DNA from: JALTBU01 sp964410645
Lineage (GTDB): Bacteria > Campylobacterota > Campylobacteria > Campylobacterales > Nautiliaceae
NCBI GenBank assembly: GCA_964410645.1
Contig: CAYPHV010000001.1
Span: 20,649 to 84,648 of the forward strand
Direction: 5' to 3'
DNA: 64,000 nucleotides
Shown here: positions 17,319 to 26,563 of the stretch, piece by piece
Layout: each line of letters starts with the position of its first letter
Numbering within the stretch: position 1 is the stretch's first letter
The notes under the pieces: model-generated
Told to the model about the DNA's origin: nothing
Seen by the model: the letters and a program-made list of their open reading frames with translations, nothing else
The model's database searches: none
Position numbers and translations under genes: made by a program

Positions 17319-18488
17319 TTACCAATCAAATGATTGCAATATCTTTGGCAGTCGATAATAAAAAATTTTGTTTTCATTCAACCGTATTATACCAATTTTA
17401 CTGTAAAAATTCTTTTGTTTTATAAACATAATTGAATTTCCGTCAACAGAAAAATTAGGAAACATATTTTGTCCTCCAAAAGTCAATCTTTTTATTGAAT
17501 CATCATTTTTATTAATCAAAAACAGATTAAATGTATTTGCATTAAAAGCATTATTGCTTTCTCTGGTGCTTATTACCAGATAATTTCCAAAAGCGTCAAC
17601 TCCCACCTGGTTTTTGCCATGATATAAAACCCTTGTTACGACACCGGAATTTATATTTTTTTGAAACACACAAGGAATTCCGTATCTGTTGGATACAAAG
17701 ACTATTTTATCTCCCCAAAATTTACCATTTACGTCTATTCCGGAATAATCGGTTATTTTTGTTAATTTCTTATTTTTATACAAATAAACATCCGGCATTC
17801 CATTAGGAGCTATACTCAGTAATATTCCTTTTTTTGGATTAACGTCAGAAACAATTAATAACCCCTGGGATGATAAAATTTTAGTAAGTTTTCCTGTATA
17901 AATATTAAATTTATACAACGTGGGAAGCCTTTGATATTTTGTAAAATAAATAGCACTCTGATTCTTATTTGCCCATTTCGGAAAAATATTAAGCCCGCCG
18001 CTGATTAATAATTTTTTATATGAAAGACTATAATCTGATAAATAAATAGAAGATTCCTTTGGAGCATCCAAAATTGAATATACCACTTTTCTAATCAAAA
18101 ATTTTGCACTCGGCATACTAAAATATTTATTAATATCATAAACTGCATAATGAACCAAAAAAGGAAAATATGCATATGTATTTGATTTATATTCTTTTTT
18201 TAAAACAATATTATTCTGTTGGATATAATTCACTTTTAACATTCGTTTTGATTTATTATAATTTATATCAAATTTCATTGTAGCATTAATGTCTTTTGAA
18301 TCATTGTTTTCATAAGTTACGTTAAAATGATCCAGCACCGTAAAGTCCATTTTTAATATTTTTTTAACCGTTTTGGGACCGGAAAAATTAACAATAATAT
18401 CGGGTTTATTATTTATATACTTTGTTATAACAATTTCTTTTGCAAATAAAGAAATCGCTATTAATAAAATACCTATTATTTTTTTCAT
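17319..18488 (-). CDS. tolB: Tol-Pal translocation protein TolB
   Basis: 389 residues with a signal peptide (MKKIIGILLIAISLFA). An N-terminal domain of about 150 residues is followed by a beta-propeller region with TolB-type repeats (for example PKWANKNQSAIYFTKYQ, DVNPKKGILLSIAPNG, PNFSVDGNSIMFIKQK). TolB is periplasmic and connects Pal to the inner-membrane TolQRA complex. It overlaps tolA by 4 bases and is followed 21 bases later by pal. Confidence 0.92.
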   Translation of the reverse strand: MKKIIGILLIAISLFAKEIVITKYINNKPDIIVNFSGPKTVKKILKMDFTVLDHFNVTYENNDSKDINATMKFDINYNKSKRMLKVNYIQQNNIVLKKEYKSNTYAYFPFLVHYAVYDINKYFSMPSAKFLIRKVVYSILDAPKESSIYLSDYSLSYKKLLISGGLNIFPKWANKNQSAIYFTKYQRLPTLYKFNIYTGKLTKILSSQGLLIVSDVNPKKGILLSIAPNGMPDVYLYKNKKLTKITDYSGIDVNGKFWGDKIVFVSNRYGIPCVFQKNINSGVVTRVLYHGKNQVGVDAFGNYLVISTRESNNAFNANTFNLFLINKNDDSIKRLTFGGQNMFPNFSVDGNSIMFIKQKNFYSKIGIIRLNENKIFYYRLPKILQSFDW

Positions 18489-19147
18489 TTATGAACCTTT
18501 GTCTGAAATTTGATAATTATTTCTATATTTTTATTGAATTTAATATTTTGAACTTGAGAAATCAGTTCTTTTTGTTTCTCCTCATCTAAATTGCTCTTAA
18601 GAATCAATACACTGATATTGCCGTTTTGATTTATAAATTTTATTGTAGCATATTCTCCGGGAATATAAGATATATTGTTCCAGATTTGATATATTTTATT
18701 TATTAATTCGTTTATTTTCCCTTTATTTGAATTTGATTTGGCTGAATAACTTATATCAATATTAATATTTTTTAGTTTGTTAAGCTGATTTTTAATATTG
18801 CCTTTAAATCTGCTTAAATTTAGATTTTTCTTCAAATTTATTTTTTTAGTTGGAACATTATTTTTTACATTTTTAAAAATATCATTAAAATTAACATTTC
18901 CACCTTTTGTAAAACTGCTTTTTGAACCTGCTTTATTTTTAATAATTTTTTTAATTTTTTGAATACTGCTTTTTTTAGATTTTTTAATCCTGTTTATTCT
19001 TTTATAAGAAAAATTTTTGGTTACTATTGCAGTATGAACAAAAACTTTTTCTTCTGTTTTAGGCTTTTGCGAAAAAATAAAAATAAAAAAAAGTAAAACC
19101 AGAGAATAAGATATCAAAGAAAACAAAAAAGCCAAAAAAATTCTCAT
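18485..19147 (-). CDS. tolA: TolA-like TonB-family energy transducer
   Basis: 220 residues. One N-terminal membrane helix (about 3-27) is followed by a very lysine- and asparagine-rich linker and a small C-terminal domain (about 140-215) resembling TolA/TonB C-termini (KINELINKIYQIWN...FINQNGNISVLILKSN). It would span the periplasm and transmit the TolQ-TolR force to TolB and Pal. The linker is short compared with the roughly 400-residue enterobacterial TolA. It overlaps its neighbours by 4 bases on both sides, so position carries much of the assignment. Confidence 0.82.
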   Translation of the reverse strand: MRIFLAFLFSLISYSLVLLFFIFIFSQKPKTEEKVFVHTAIVTKNFSYKRINRIKKSKKSSIQKIKKIIKNKAGSKSSFTKGGNVNFNDIFKNVKNNVPTKKINLKKNLNLSRFKGNIKNQLNKLKNINIDISYSAKSNSNKGKINELINKIYQIWNNISYIPGEYATIKFINQNGNISVLILKSNLDEEKQKELISQVQNIKFNKNIEIIIKFQTKVHK

Positions 19148-19521
19148 TTAGTGAGTAATCCTATTTGTCTAAATCCGGTTTTGACAACAGATGAATAAAC
19201 TTTCATAAAAATATTATATTTTATATTTTTATCGGCTGCAATATATATTAATGAATTTTTATTATAATTTCCATATTTTAAATTGAAATTTTCTAAAAAA
19301 TTATTAAGTGGCATTTGTTCTTTATTAACAAAGACACTACCGTTTTTTTTAATTACGATTGTTATTGTAGCTTTTTTTTCTGCAGGATTTGTTTGGCTTC
19401 CCTGAGGCAAATCAACAGTTTTTTCCTGATAAGTAGGGACACTGACTGAAACCATTAAAATAGCCAACAAAACAAGCATAATATCAACAAAAGGAGTAAT
19501 ATTTAATTCAGGCTTTCTCAT
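19144..19521 (-). CDS. tolR: TolR/ExbD family protein
   Basis: 125 residues. The N-terminal helix contains the channel aspartate in LNITPFVDIMLVLLAILMVS. A periplasmic domain with TIVIKKNGSVFVNKEQMPL and YIAADKNIKYN follows. Together with TolQ it converts the proton gradient into motion of TolA. It is called TolR, not ExbD, because of the following tolA, tolB and pal. It overlaps tolQ by 14 bases. Confidence 0.9.
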   Translation of the reverse strand: MRKPELNITPFVDIMLVLLAILMVSVSVPTYQEKTVDLPQGSQTNPAEKKATITIVIKKNGSVFVNKEQMPLNNFLENFNLKYGNYNKNSLIYIAADKNIKYNIFMKVYSSVVKTGFRQIGLLTK

Positions 19522-20071
19522 GAGACAAATATAAATCCTTTTGCATTTTTAATATAGATATCAAATCTTCTATTTTTTTTGAGAGCAACTGATGAAAACT
19601 ATATGCCGGTATGGCAGTAATTATACCTGCCGCAGTGGCAATTAAAGCATCAGCTATTGCCGGAGCTATCATATTTATAGTAGTGAGACTTTGCATACTG
19701 TTAAAGGCAGTAAGTATCCCTATAACAGTCCCAAACAAACCTATAAACGGAGCGGTAGAAGCGACAATACTTAAAAAAGTAAGACCATTTGACGCTTTCA
19801 TTCTTGCAGCTTCTATACATACATTAAAACTATATCTGTTTACTGTTTCAGATTTTTCAATACACGATTTTAAAGAAGAAGTAACAGGAAAAACATTGCT
19901 CATCATTAAAGAATTAAATGCATCTTTTTCTTTTTTTATCCAAGAAGTTAATTGCAATAATTTATAGAAAAAAACAAAAAAAACAAAAAAAAGATATATT
20001 CCCAGCCAACCTAAAATAATTATATTAATTGGATTGGCTAAGAATTTAGATATTTCTGGCAGCACTCTCAA
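19508..20071 (-). CDS. tolQ: TolQ/ExbB family proton channel protein
   Basis: 187 residues with three membrane helices. ASTAPFIGLFGTVIGILTAFNSM and the APAIADALIATAAGIITAIPAY segment are the conserved channel helices. The start is uncertain. The longest reading uses TTG at 20071; a GTG at 20065 is also possible, and neither has a strong ribosome site. Both lie inside the last codons of atpC, giving an overlap of up to 26 bases. This ties the Tol operon to the ATP synthase operon. Confidence 0.9.
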   Translation of the reverse strand: MRVLPEISKFLANPINIIILGWLGIYLFFVFFVFFYKLLQLTSWIKKEKDAFNSLMMSNVFPVTSSLKSCIEKSETVNRYSFNVCIEAARMKASNGLTFLSIVASTAPFIGLFGTVIGILTAFNSMQSLTTINMIAPAIADALIATAAGIITAIPAYSFHQLLSKKIEDLISILKMQKDLYLSHEKA

Positions 20072-20429
20072 TCTTTGCAGAAACAGTTGCCATTAAAGTA
20101 TCAGAATCCGTTGCACCCTTAAGAAGCTGTTTTGCCTTTTCAATAGCACTGGCAATACTGCTCTCATCAGGACCGGTAATCGGCACAGCACCATCAGCCA
20201 ATACATCAACATGATCAGGCGTTACTTCTACATGTCCCCAGTTAATAGCTATCATTTCTTGTTTACCATCGGGTTTTATAATTGTTATAACACCCGGCGA
20301 TAAATTTGTAACCAAAGGGGCATGTTTGTCAAGAACTCCAAATTCTCCTTCCGTACCGGGAAAAGTTGCTTCTTTTATTTCACCGTTAAAAACCCTGCCT
20401 AACGGCGTTACAATATCAAGTTTCATCAT
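20046..20429 (-). CDS. atpC: ATP synthase F1 epsilon subunit
   Basis: 127 residues. KLDIVTPLGRVFNGEIKEATFPGTEGEFGVLDKHAPLVT is the beta-sandwich start typical of AtpC, followed by a short helical C-terminus. Two adjacent ATG codons (20429 and 20426) are both compatible with the AAAGG upstream. Epsilon is part of the rotor stalk and inhibits ATP hydrolysis. It follows atpD by 8 bases and its end overlaps tolQ. Confidence 0.95.
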   Translation of the reverse strand: MMKLDIVTPLGRVFNGEIKEATFPGTEGEFGVLDKHAPLVTNLSPGVITIIKPDGKQEMIAINWGHVEVTPDHVDVLADGAVPITGPDESSIASAIEKAKQLLKGATDSDTLMATVSAKIESAARNI

Positions 20430-20437
20430 AATCCCTT

Positions 20438-21844
20438 TTATTTACTCTGCATTTTTTGGGCTTTTTCTTTTACTTCCTCTAAATCCCCAACCATATAAAA
20501 TGCATTTTCAGGAATATCATCGTATTTTCCTTCAAGAATACCCTTAAAGCCTTCAATAGTTTTATTGAGCTCAACATATCTGCCATCCGCACCTGTAAAA
20601 ACTTTGGCAACAAAAAACGGTTGAGAAAGGAATTTTTCAATTTTTCTAGCTCTACTAACAGTTAATTTATCTTCTTCACTTAATTCATCCATTCCCAAAA
20701 TTGCAATAATATCCTGTAAATCTTTATATTTTTGCAATACTTCCTGAACACCTCTTGCAACTTTGTAATGCTCTTTACCCACAATTTGCGGATCAAGAAT
20801 CCTACTTGTTGAATCAAGCGGATCAACAGCCGGATAGATACCTTTTTCTGCGATCTTTCTGTTTAAAACAGTTGTTGCATCCAAATGGGCAAAAACACTT
20901 GCCGGAGCTGGGTCGGTTAAATCATCAGCCGGAACGTATACAGCCTGAATAGATGTAATTGATCCATTTTTTGTTGATGTAATTCTCTCCTGTAATCTTC
21001 CCATTTCAGTTGCAAGTGTAGGCTGATAGCCAACAGCGCTTGGAATTCTGCCAAGTAATGCTGACATTTCAGCGCCTGCCTGAGCAAATCTGAATATGTT
21101 ATCAATAAACATTAACACGTCTCTGTGTTCAACGTCCCTGAAATATTCTGCCATCGTAAGACCGCTCAAAGCAACCCTGTTTCTACATCCAGGAGGCTCG
21201 TTCATCTGACCATAACACAAAGCTACCTTATCCAAAACGCCACTTTCTGTCATTTCATGATAGAGATCATTCCCTTCTCTTGTTCTTTCTCCTACACCTG
21301 CGAATACAGAATATCCACTGTGCTTATACGCAACATTATGAATTAATTCCATAATAATAACTGTTTTACCAACACCGGCACCTCCGAATAATCCTGTTTT
21401 TCCGCCTTTCATATAAGGACAAAGCAAATCAACCACTTTAATACCGCTTTCAAAAATTTCCATTTTGGTTGACTGATCTTCAAAAGCAGGAGCATTTCTG
21501 TGAATAGACCATCTTTGGACATCATCTGGAATCTCTTCACCTCCATCGATAACATTTCCGGTAACATTAAAAATTCTGCCGAGTACTGCTGAACCAACAG
21601 GCACTTTAATCGGACCACCGGTTGAAATTACTGCAGTTCCCCTAACTAGTCCGTCCGTTAAATCCATAGCAATTGTTCTAACAACATTATCACCGATTTG
21701 AGCGGCAACTTCCAATACAACTTTTTTCTTTTTACCTTCAGCTTCAAATTCAACAATCAACGCGTCATTAATTTTAGGAACGCTGTCAGATTTAAATTCA
21801 ACATCAATAACAGGTCCTAAAACTTGTATTACTTTACCTTCCAT
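20438..21844 (-). CDS. atpD: ATP synthase F1 beta subunit
   Basis: 468 residues. The Walker A loop GGAGVGKTV, the catalytic glutamate in GVGERTREGNDL, and the Walker B segment DVLMFIDNIFRFAQAG are present. GRIPSAVGYQPTLATEMG is the family signature. It is the catalytic subunit of the F1 ATPase at the cytoplasmic face. It lies between atpG (9 bases) and atpC (8 bases). Confidence 0.98.
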   Translation of the reverse strand: MEGKVIQVLGPVIDVEFKSDSVPKINDALIVEFEAEGKKKKVVLEVAAQIGDNVVRTIAMDLTDGLVRGTAVISTGGPIKVPVGSAVLGRIFNVTGNVIDGGEEIPDDVQRWSIHRNAPAFEDQSTKMEIFESGIKVVDLLCPYMKGGKTGLFGGAGVGKTVIIMELIHNVAYKHSGYSVFAGVGERTREGNDLYHEMTESGVLDKVALCYGQMNEPPGCRNRVALSGLTMAEYFRDVEHRDVLMFIDNIFRFAQAGAEMSALLGRIPSAVGYQPTLATEMGRLQERITSTKNGSITSIQAVYVPADDLTDPAPASVFAHLDATTVLNRKIAEKGIYPAVDPLDSTSRILDPQIVGKEHYKVARGVQEVLQKYKDLQDIIAILGMDELSEEDKLTVSRARKIEKFLSQPFFVAKVFTGADGRYVELNKTIEGFKGILEGKYDDIPENAFYMVGDLEEVKEKAQKMQSK

Positions 21845-21853
21845 AGTTCTCCT

Positions 21854-22735
21854 TTATTTTTTCTTCATAGCTTCCATAGCAGTAACTATTTCAATAAGTT
21901 CCCTTGTTACGGATTCTTGTCTGGCTTTATTAAACGCCAACGTCAACTGATGAACCATATCTTTAGCATTATTAGTAGCAGATTCCATGGCCTGCATTCT
22001 TGCACTATGTTCGCCCGCAAGCGAATCTAACAATGCAAAATACATCATATAATCAATATATTTTTTAACCAAACTTTCCAGAATAATCTCGTAATCTTCT
22101 TTTGGTTCAACTTCTAAATATTCGTTATTATTAACTTTATTAATTTTTATAGGCAACAATTCCTGAATATGTACCTGCTGCGTAAGTTTATTCACATAAC
22201 CATTGTAAATAAGTATAATATTGTCTATGTCTTCATTTACAAAATCTTTATATGAATTTGAAATCACTTCAACCGCCTTTTCATAATTAGGAGATGAAGA
22301 AAGATTAATATACTCTTCAAATAAATCAATACCTATAAATTTAAAATACTCAATGGCCTTTTTACCAATAACTTTTAATCTGATTTTTATATTTTTAGAT
22401 TTTAATTCGTCAATTTTATTTAATGTTTCTTTTATTATATGATGATTAAAACCTCCACACAAACCTTTATCGGCACTGATAACAATTAAATCAATCTTTT
22501 TTACTTCTTGTATATCGGAAAAAGCTCTTATGCTACTTGTATCTTTTACAGAAGACATTCTTGATGATATATCATTCATAACTTCATCGATTTTTTTAGC
22601 ATAATCACGCAAAAGAAGCATTGCCTCTTCCGCTCTTTTTAATTTTGCGGTAGAAACGAGTTTCATTGCATGCGTTGTTTTTTGTGTATTTTTTACACTT
22701 GCTATTTGGTTTTTTAATTCTTTTAAAGTTGCCAT
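21854..22735 (-). CDS. atpG: ATP synthase F1 gamma subunit
   Basis: 293 residues. The N-terminal coiled coil (KELKNQIASVKNTQKTTHAMKLVS) and the C-terminal helix (SARMQAMESATNNAKDMV and RQESVTRELIEIVTAMEA) form the rotating central shaft. VISADKGLCGGFNHHI is the conserved central segment. It sits 3 bases after atpA. Nothing unusual in length. Confidence 0.97.
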   Translation of the reverse strand: MATLKELKNQIASVKNTQKTTHAMKLVSTAKLKRAEEAMLLLRDYAKKIDEVMNDISSRMSSVKDTSSIRAFSDIQEVKKIDLIVISADKGLCGGFNHHIIKETLNKIDELKSKNIKIRLKVIGKKAIEYFKFIGIDLFEEYINLSSSPNYEKAVEVISNSYKDFVNEDIDNIILIYNGYVNKLTQQVHIQELLPIKINKVNNNEYLEVEPKEDYEIILESLVKKYIDYMMYFALLDSLAGEHSARMQAMESATNNAKDMVHQLTLAFNKARQESVTRELIEIVTAMEAMKKK

Positions 22736-22738
22736 ATA

Positions 22739-24244
22739 TTATCCTTCTGGACTAAACTGTGCCTTAAATTCTTCCAATGCGTTTTTCAATATATCCTCTG
22801 TTTGCGAATCAAGCTGTTTTTTACTTCTAATATTCTCAAAAATTTGTGGATACTTGGTTTCAATAAACGGATAAAGATCATCTTCAAATTTTCTAATTGA
22901 TACCACAGGCAAATCATCCAAATACCCTTTTGTAGCAGAATAAATAATAACTACTTGTTTTTCAACGCTCAAAGGCTGATGAGCCGGCTGTTTTAAGATT
23001 TCAACAAGCCTTTGCCCCCGTTCAAGCTGTTTTCTACTTGCTTCATCAAGATCACTTGCAAATTGAGCAAAAGCTTCAAGCTCTCTGTATTGAGCCAAAT
23101 CAAGTCTAAGAGTCCCGGCCACCTGTTTCATCGCTTTAATCTGTGCAGCCCCTCCCACTCTTGAAACTGACAAACCGACATTAATTGCAGGCCTTATACC
23201 TTTATTGAAAAGGTTTGTTTCCAAGAAAATTTGTCCGTCGGTAATAGAAATTACATTTGTCGGAATATAAGCGGCAACATCTCCGCCTTTTGTCTCAATT
23301 ATCGGTAAAGCGGTTAAACTTCCGGCTCCAAGTTCATCATTAAGCTTTGCAGCTCTTTCAAGCAATCTGGAATGCAAATAAAAAACATCTCCAGGATATG
23401 CTTCTCTTCCAGGAGGTCTTCTTAAAAGAAGAGACATTTCTCTGTATGCATCGGCATGCTTACTTAAATCATCGTAAACAATTAACGCATGCCTTCCGTT
23501 GTCTCTAAAATATTCACCCATGGTAACACCTGCATACGGAGCTAAATATTTAAGAGAAGCTGCCTCACTGGCACCGGCGTTAACCACTATTGTATAATCC
23601 ATAGCTCCGTATTCTTCCAAAACTTTGACAACATTTGCAACAGTTGATTCTTTTTGGCCAATAGCAACATAAATACAAACAACATCTTGACCTTTTTGAT
23701 TAAGAATTGCGTCAATAGCAACAGTGGTTTTACCTGTTTGTCTGTCTCCAATAATAAGTTCCCTTTGCCCTCTTCCGATTGGCACTAACGCATCAATTGA
23801 TTTAAGCCCTGTCTGCAACGGTTCATGCACAGATTTTCTTTCAATAATACCGGGGGCTTTTTCTTCAACATATTTATATTCCGCCGCTTCAATTTCACCC
23901 TTTCCATCAATCGGTTCTCCTAATGAATTAACAACTCTACCGATTACCGCATCGCCAACAGGAACAGAAATTAATTTGCCAAGCCTTTTAACACTGCTTC
24001 CTTCTCTAATTTCTGTACCGCTGCCTAAAACAACAATACCGACATTATCGGTTTCCAGGTTAAATACCAAACCTGTTTCACCAGTTTCAAATTCTACCAT
24101 TTCACCGGCCATTGCATTTGTTAAACCATAAACTTTTGCAATACCATCGGCAGAATAGATAACTTTTCCTACTTCTTCTACATCAACTTTAAGATCGAAA
24201 TTTTCAATTTTTTCTTTTATTATAGAGGTTATTTCTTGTACCAC
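22739..24244 (-). CDS. atpA: ATP synthase F1 alpha subunit
   Basis: 501 residues. GDRQTGKTTVAIDAI is the nucleotide-binding loop (non-catalytic site) and PAINVGLSVSRVGGAAQ the ATPase alpha/beta signature, carrying the arginine that reaches into the beta active site. The N-terminal 30 residues interact with the delta subunit. It is the second largest gene of this ATPase block and lies 14 bases after atpH. Confidence 0.98.
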   Translation of the reverse strand: MVQEITSIIKEKIENFDLKVDVEEVGKVIYSADGIAKVYGLTNAMAGEMVEFETGETGLVFNLETDNVGIVVLGSGTEIREGSSVKRLGKLISVPVGDAVIGRVVNSLGEPIDGKGEIEAAEYKYVEEKAPGIIERKSVHEPLQTGLKSIDALVPIGRGQRELIIGDRQTGKTTVAIDAILNQKGQDVVCIYVAIGQKESTVANVVKVLEEYGAMDYTIVVNAGASEAASLKYLAPYAGVTMGEYFRDNGRHALIVYDDLSKHADAYREMSLLLRRPPGREAYPGDVFYLHSRLLERAAKLNDELGAGSLTALPIIETKGGDVAAYIPTNVISITDGQIFLETNLFNKGIRPAINVGLSVSRVGGAAQIKAMKQVAGTLRLDLAQYRELEAFAQFASDLDEASRKQLERGQRLVEILKQPAHQPLSVEKQVVIIYSATKGYLDDLPVVSIRKFEDDLYPFIETKYPQIFENIRSKKQLDSQTEDILKNALEEFKAQFSPEG

Positions 24245-24258
24245 TTATACTCCTTTCT

Positions 24259-24774
24259 TTAGATTGCTTTTAAAATTTGTTGAATTAAATTACTTTTAAT
24301 TCTGTCTTCATTCAAATAAACTTCAACATCTAAAACATCAACAAAAACCTTGATTCCATTCAAATCACTCCTTTTTAACTGAAGTTTAATAGTTGCATTA
24401 AATGTTTCAGAAAGTTTTCTTTCCAATTCTTTTAACGAACTTTCATTTATTTTGCCTTCTACGCTTCCGGAATATGTGTTTAAATGCTTTGAAACTTTGG
24501 CATACAGGCTTTCATCCATTTTTCTAATTAAATCGATTCTTTTATTTAATAACAAAATTTTAAAAAAATTAATCAATTTAAAATTCTTACTTTCTGCTAA
24601 AGAAGATAAAAAATCTAATTTCTCATCCATACTCAAAAGAGGTGATTTAATTATCAAAATAAATTTTTGGTCATTTGCCAAAAGAGCAACTTTTGAAATT
24701 GCTTCATACACATTTATAATTTCGTCTTCATTCAACGCTTCCAGCAACGCTTTGGTGTATTTTTCAACTATCAT
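24259..24774 (-). CDS. atpH: ATP synthase F1 delta subunit
   Basis: 171 residues, mostly helical, with KYTKALLEAL at the start and the C-terminal segment KINESSLKELERKLSETFNATIKL typical of OSCP/delta. It connects the peripheral stalk to the top of F1. Its start overlaps the stop of atpF by one base. Confidence 0.93.
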   Translation of the reverse strand: MIVEKYTKALLEALNEDEIINVYEAISKVALLANDQKFILIIKSPLLSMDEKLDFLSSLAESKNFKLINFFKILLLNKRIDLIRKMDESLYAKVSKHLNTYSGSVEGKINESSLKELERKLSETFNATIKLQLKRSDLNGIKVFVDVLDVEVYLNEDRIKSNLIQQILKAI

Positions 24775-25271
24775 TATGCCACCTTTAATATTATTTTAAC
24801 TGCATCGTCACTGTTAATATGAACGTCTTTTAATGTTTCTTTTAAAAATTCTTTAACAACTTCTTTTTTAATTTTTTTAGATTCAACATCTTTAAATTCT
24901 TCAAATTGTTTTTGAAGTAATGCGGCTTCATTCTCTGCCTGGGCTTTCATTTTCTTTTCAATAAATTTCGTTTCTTCTTTTGCGTTTTCCACCATTTCTT
25001 TTGCTTTTATTTTAGCATTTCCAAGTTCCGCTTTTAACGCTTCTTTTCTTAGTTTTGATTCTTTTAATTTATCTTCGACTTCATTAAATTTTTTTGCAAT
25101 ATTTTCTTTTCTCTGTTTGAAAAAATTGATGACTTTATTTCCCGCTAAATACCAAAGAATAGCAACATATATAAGAAAATTTATTGTTCTTGGAATTATA
25201 TCGGTATGACCTGTTTCATTGGCAAAAGCAAATACACCCAAAAAAATCAGTAAAGCAGTTATTTTTTTCAT
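24774..25271 (-). CDS. atpF: ATP synthase F0 b subunit
   Basis: 165 residues. After a signal-like first segment (MKKITALLIFLGVFAFA) comes one membrane helix (TINFLIYVAILWYLAG), then a long charged coiled coil rich in Lys, Glu and Ala. It forms half of the peripheral stalk with b'. The additional N-terminal hydrophobic segment ahead of the anchor may be a cleaved signal, as seen in some Campylobacterota b subunits. It overlaps b' by 4 bases. Confidence 0.92.
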   Translation of the reverse strand: MKKITALLIFLGVFAFANETGHTDIIPRTINFLIYVAILWYLAGNKVINFFKQRKENIAKKFNEVEDKLKESKLRKEALKAELGNAKIKAKEMVENAKEETKFIEKKMKAQAENEAALLQKQFEEFKDVESKKIKKEVVKEFLKETLKDVHINSDDAVKIILKVA

Positions 25272-25693
25272 GCCACATTCCTTAATTTTTTTTCAGCTAA
25301 TGTTTTAATTCCTTCTTTTTCTTTTAAAAGTTCATTTAAAATATTTGCTTTTTCTTTTTGCAATATTAATTTTAGTGACTCTTTAGCTTCTTCTATTTCA
25401 TTTCTTTTTAAAACTTTTATTTTTTCAGCTTCTTCAAAAGCTTTCATTTTTCCTTCATCTAATATTTTTTTCGCATCATCTTTTGCATGCTGCAAAACAG
25501 TTTTTATTTCTTCTTCAACTGCTTTTGTTTCTTCGCTGTTTTGATTAATTATCTGAAGTTCTTTTTTAAGCGTTTTATCTCTTTCATCCATAAATTTAAT
25601 TAATGGATCAAACAACCAGATTTTAAGTAAAATCATTGTAATAAAAAAAATACCGGCGATTATAAGCATAACACCTAAATTTAAATTCATCAT
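25268..25693 (-). CDS. atpF': ATP synthase F0 b' subunit
   Basis: 141 residues: a membrane helix (about 7-27), FDPLIKFMDERDK at the membrane exit, then a charged coiled coil. A second b-type gene directly before atpF is the b/b' heterodimer arrangement. The membrane subunits a and c (atpB, atpE) are not in this cluster, as is usual in Campylobacterota. An AAAGGAG ribosome site precedes the ATG. Confidence 0.9.
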   Translation of the reverse strand: MMNLNLGVMLIIAGIFFITMILLKIWLFDPLIKFMDERDKTLKKELQIINQNSEETKAVEEEIKTVLQHAKDDAKKILDEGKMKAFEEAEKIKVLKRNEIEEAKESLKLILQKEKANILNELLKEKEGIKTLAEKKLRNVA

Positions 25694-25726
25694 TAAATCT
25701 CCTTTTTATGAAATTTTAACATAAAT

Positions 25727-26563
25727 TTAATCTAACTTTTTCAAAAAATTTCTCAAATTTTGAAAATCTGTTTCATTTTTAAATTTTAACTTAACATAAT
25801 CTTTTCCCAAATCAATTTTTATTCCAAATTTTTTAATCTTTTGGGCAAGAATTAATATTTCTTCTTTAATATCCTCATTTTTTTGAAGTTTATCTGATTT
25901 ATTTTTTAATCTTTTAATTAAATTTTCCGTTTCTCTAACGCTTAAAGATTTATTTTCTATATTATTTACAACTGTTTTTAACTCATTTTCTTCCAAACCG
26001 GATAAAATTTTAGCATGTCCAAAAGAAATTTTATTTGTTAAAAGCTTGTTTTGGACAAATTCCGGCAGAGATAAAATTCTTAACATATTCGTAATATAAC
26101 TTCTGCTTTTACCTATATTTTTTGCAAGTTCTTCATGTGTAAAATCATACTCGTCAATCAACGACTTAAGGGAATAGGCAACTTCCAAAGGGTTTAAATC
26201 TTCTCTTTGAATATTTTCTATTAACGCATATTCTCTCAAATCCTTTATAGGTATATCGCTTATTATTGCTGTAATTTTTTCTTTGCTTAAATACTGCATT
26301 GCCCTGAATCTTCTTTCGCCTGCAACCAATATATATTTATTATCTTTTTCTATAACAATTACAGGTTGCATTAATCCGTGCTTTTGAATAGATTTAGCCA
26401 ATTCACTGATTGATTCTTCATTAAAACTTTTTCTTGGCTGAAAAGGATTTGGTTCTATTTTACTTAATTCGATTTCTTTAATGCCGGCATTTGGCATACT
26501 TTTTAAATATCCCGCTTCAACATCTTCCAATATCGCGCCAAGACCTCTGCCAAGTTTTTTCAT
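25727..26563 (-). CDS. parB: Chromosome-partitioning protein ParB (Spo0J-like)
   Basis: 278 residues. It begins KKLGRGLGAILED, then IEPNPFQPRKSF and the CTP-binding motif GERRFRAMQYL. ENIQREDLNPLEVA and the helix-turn-helix THEELAKNIGKSRSYITNML bind parS. ParB loads on centromere-like parS sites and guides origin segregation. I did not see a parS site (TGTTTCACGTGAAACA-type) in the window. Overlaps parA by 4 bases. Confidence 0.95.
   Translation of the reverse strand: MKKLGRGLGAILEDVEAGYLKSMPNAGIKEIELSKIEPNPFQPRKSFNEESISELAKSIQKHGLMQPVIVIEKDNKYILVAGERRFRAMQYLSKEKITAIISDIPIKDLREYALIENIQREDLNPLEVAYSLKSLIDEYDFTHEELAKNIGKSRSYITNMLRILSLPEFVQNKLLTNKISFGHAKILSGLEENELKTVVNNIENKSLSVRETENLIKRLKNKSDKLQKNEDIKEEILILAQKIKKFGIKIDLGKDYVKLKFKNETDFQNLRNFLKKLD

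Noticed and set aside
19144..20071. ExbB/ExbD of a TonB iron-uptake system
   Set aside because: The genes are directly followed by tolA, tolB, pal and cpoB, so TolQ and TolR fit better.
19611..24799. Long plus-strand ORFs opposite tolQ, atpA and atpH (for example 23724-24131, 135 codons)
   Set aside because: They lie wholly antisense to highly conserved genes, lack ribosome sites and have no family-like motifs; they are shadows of the real genes.
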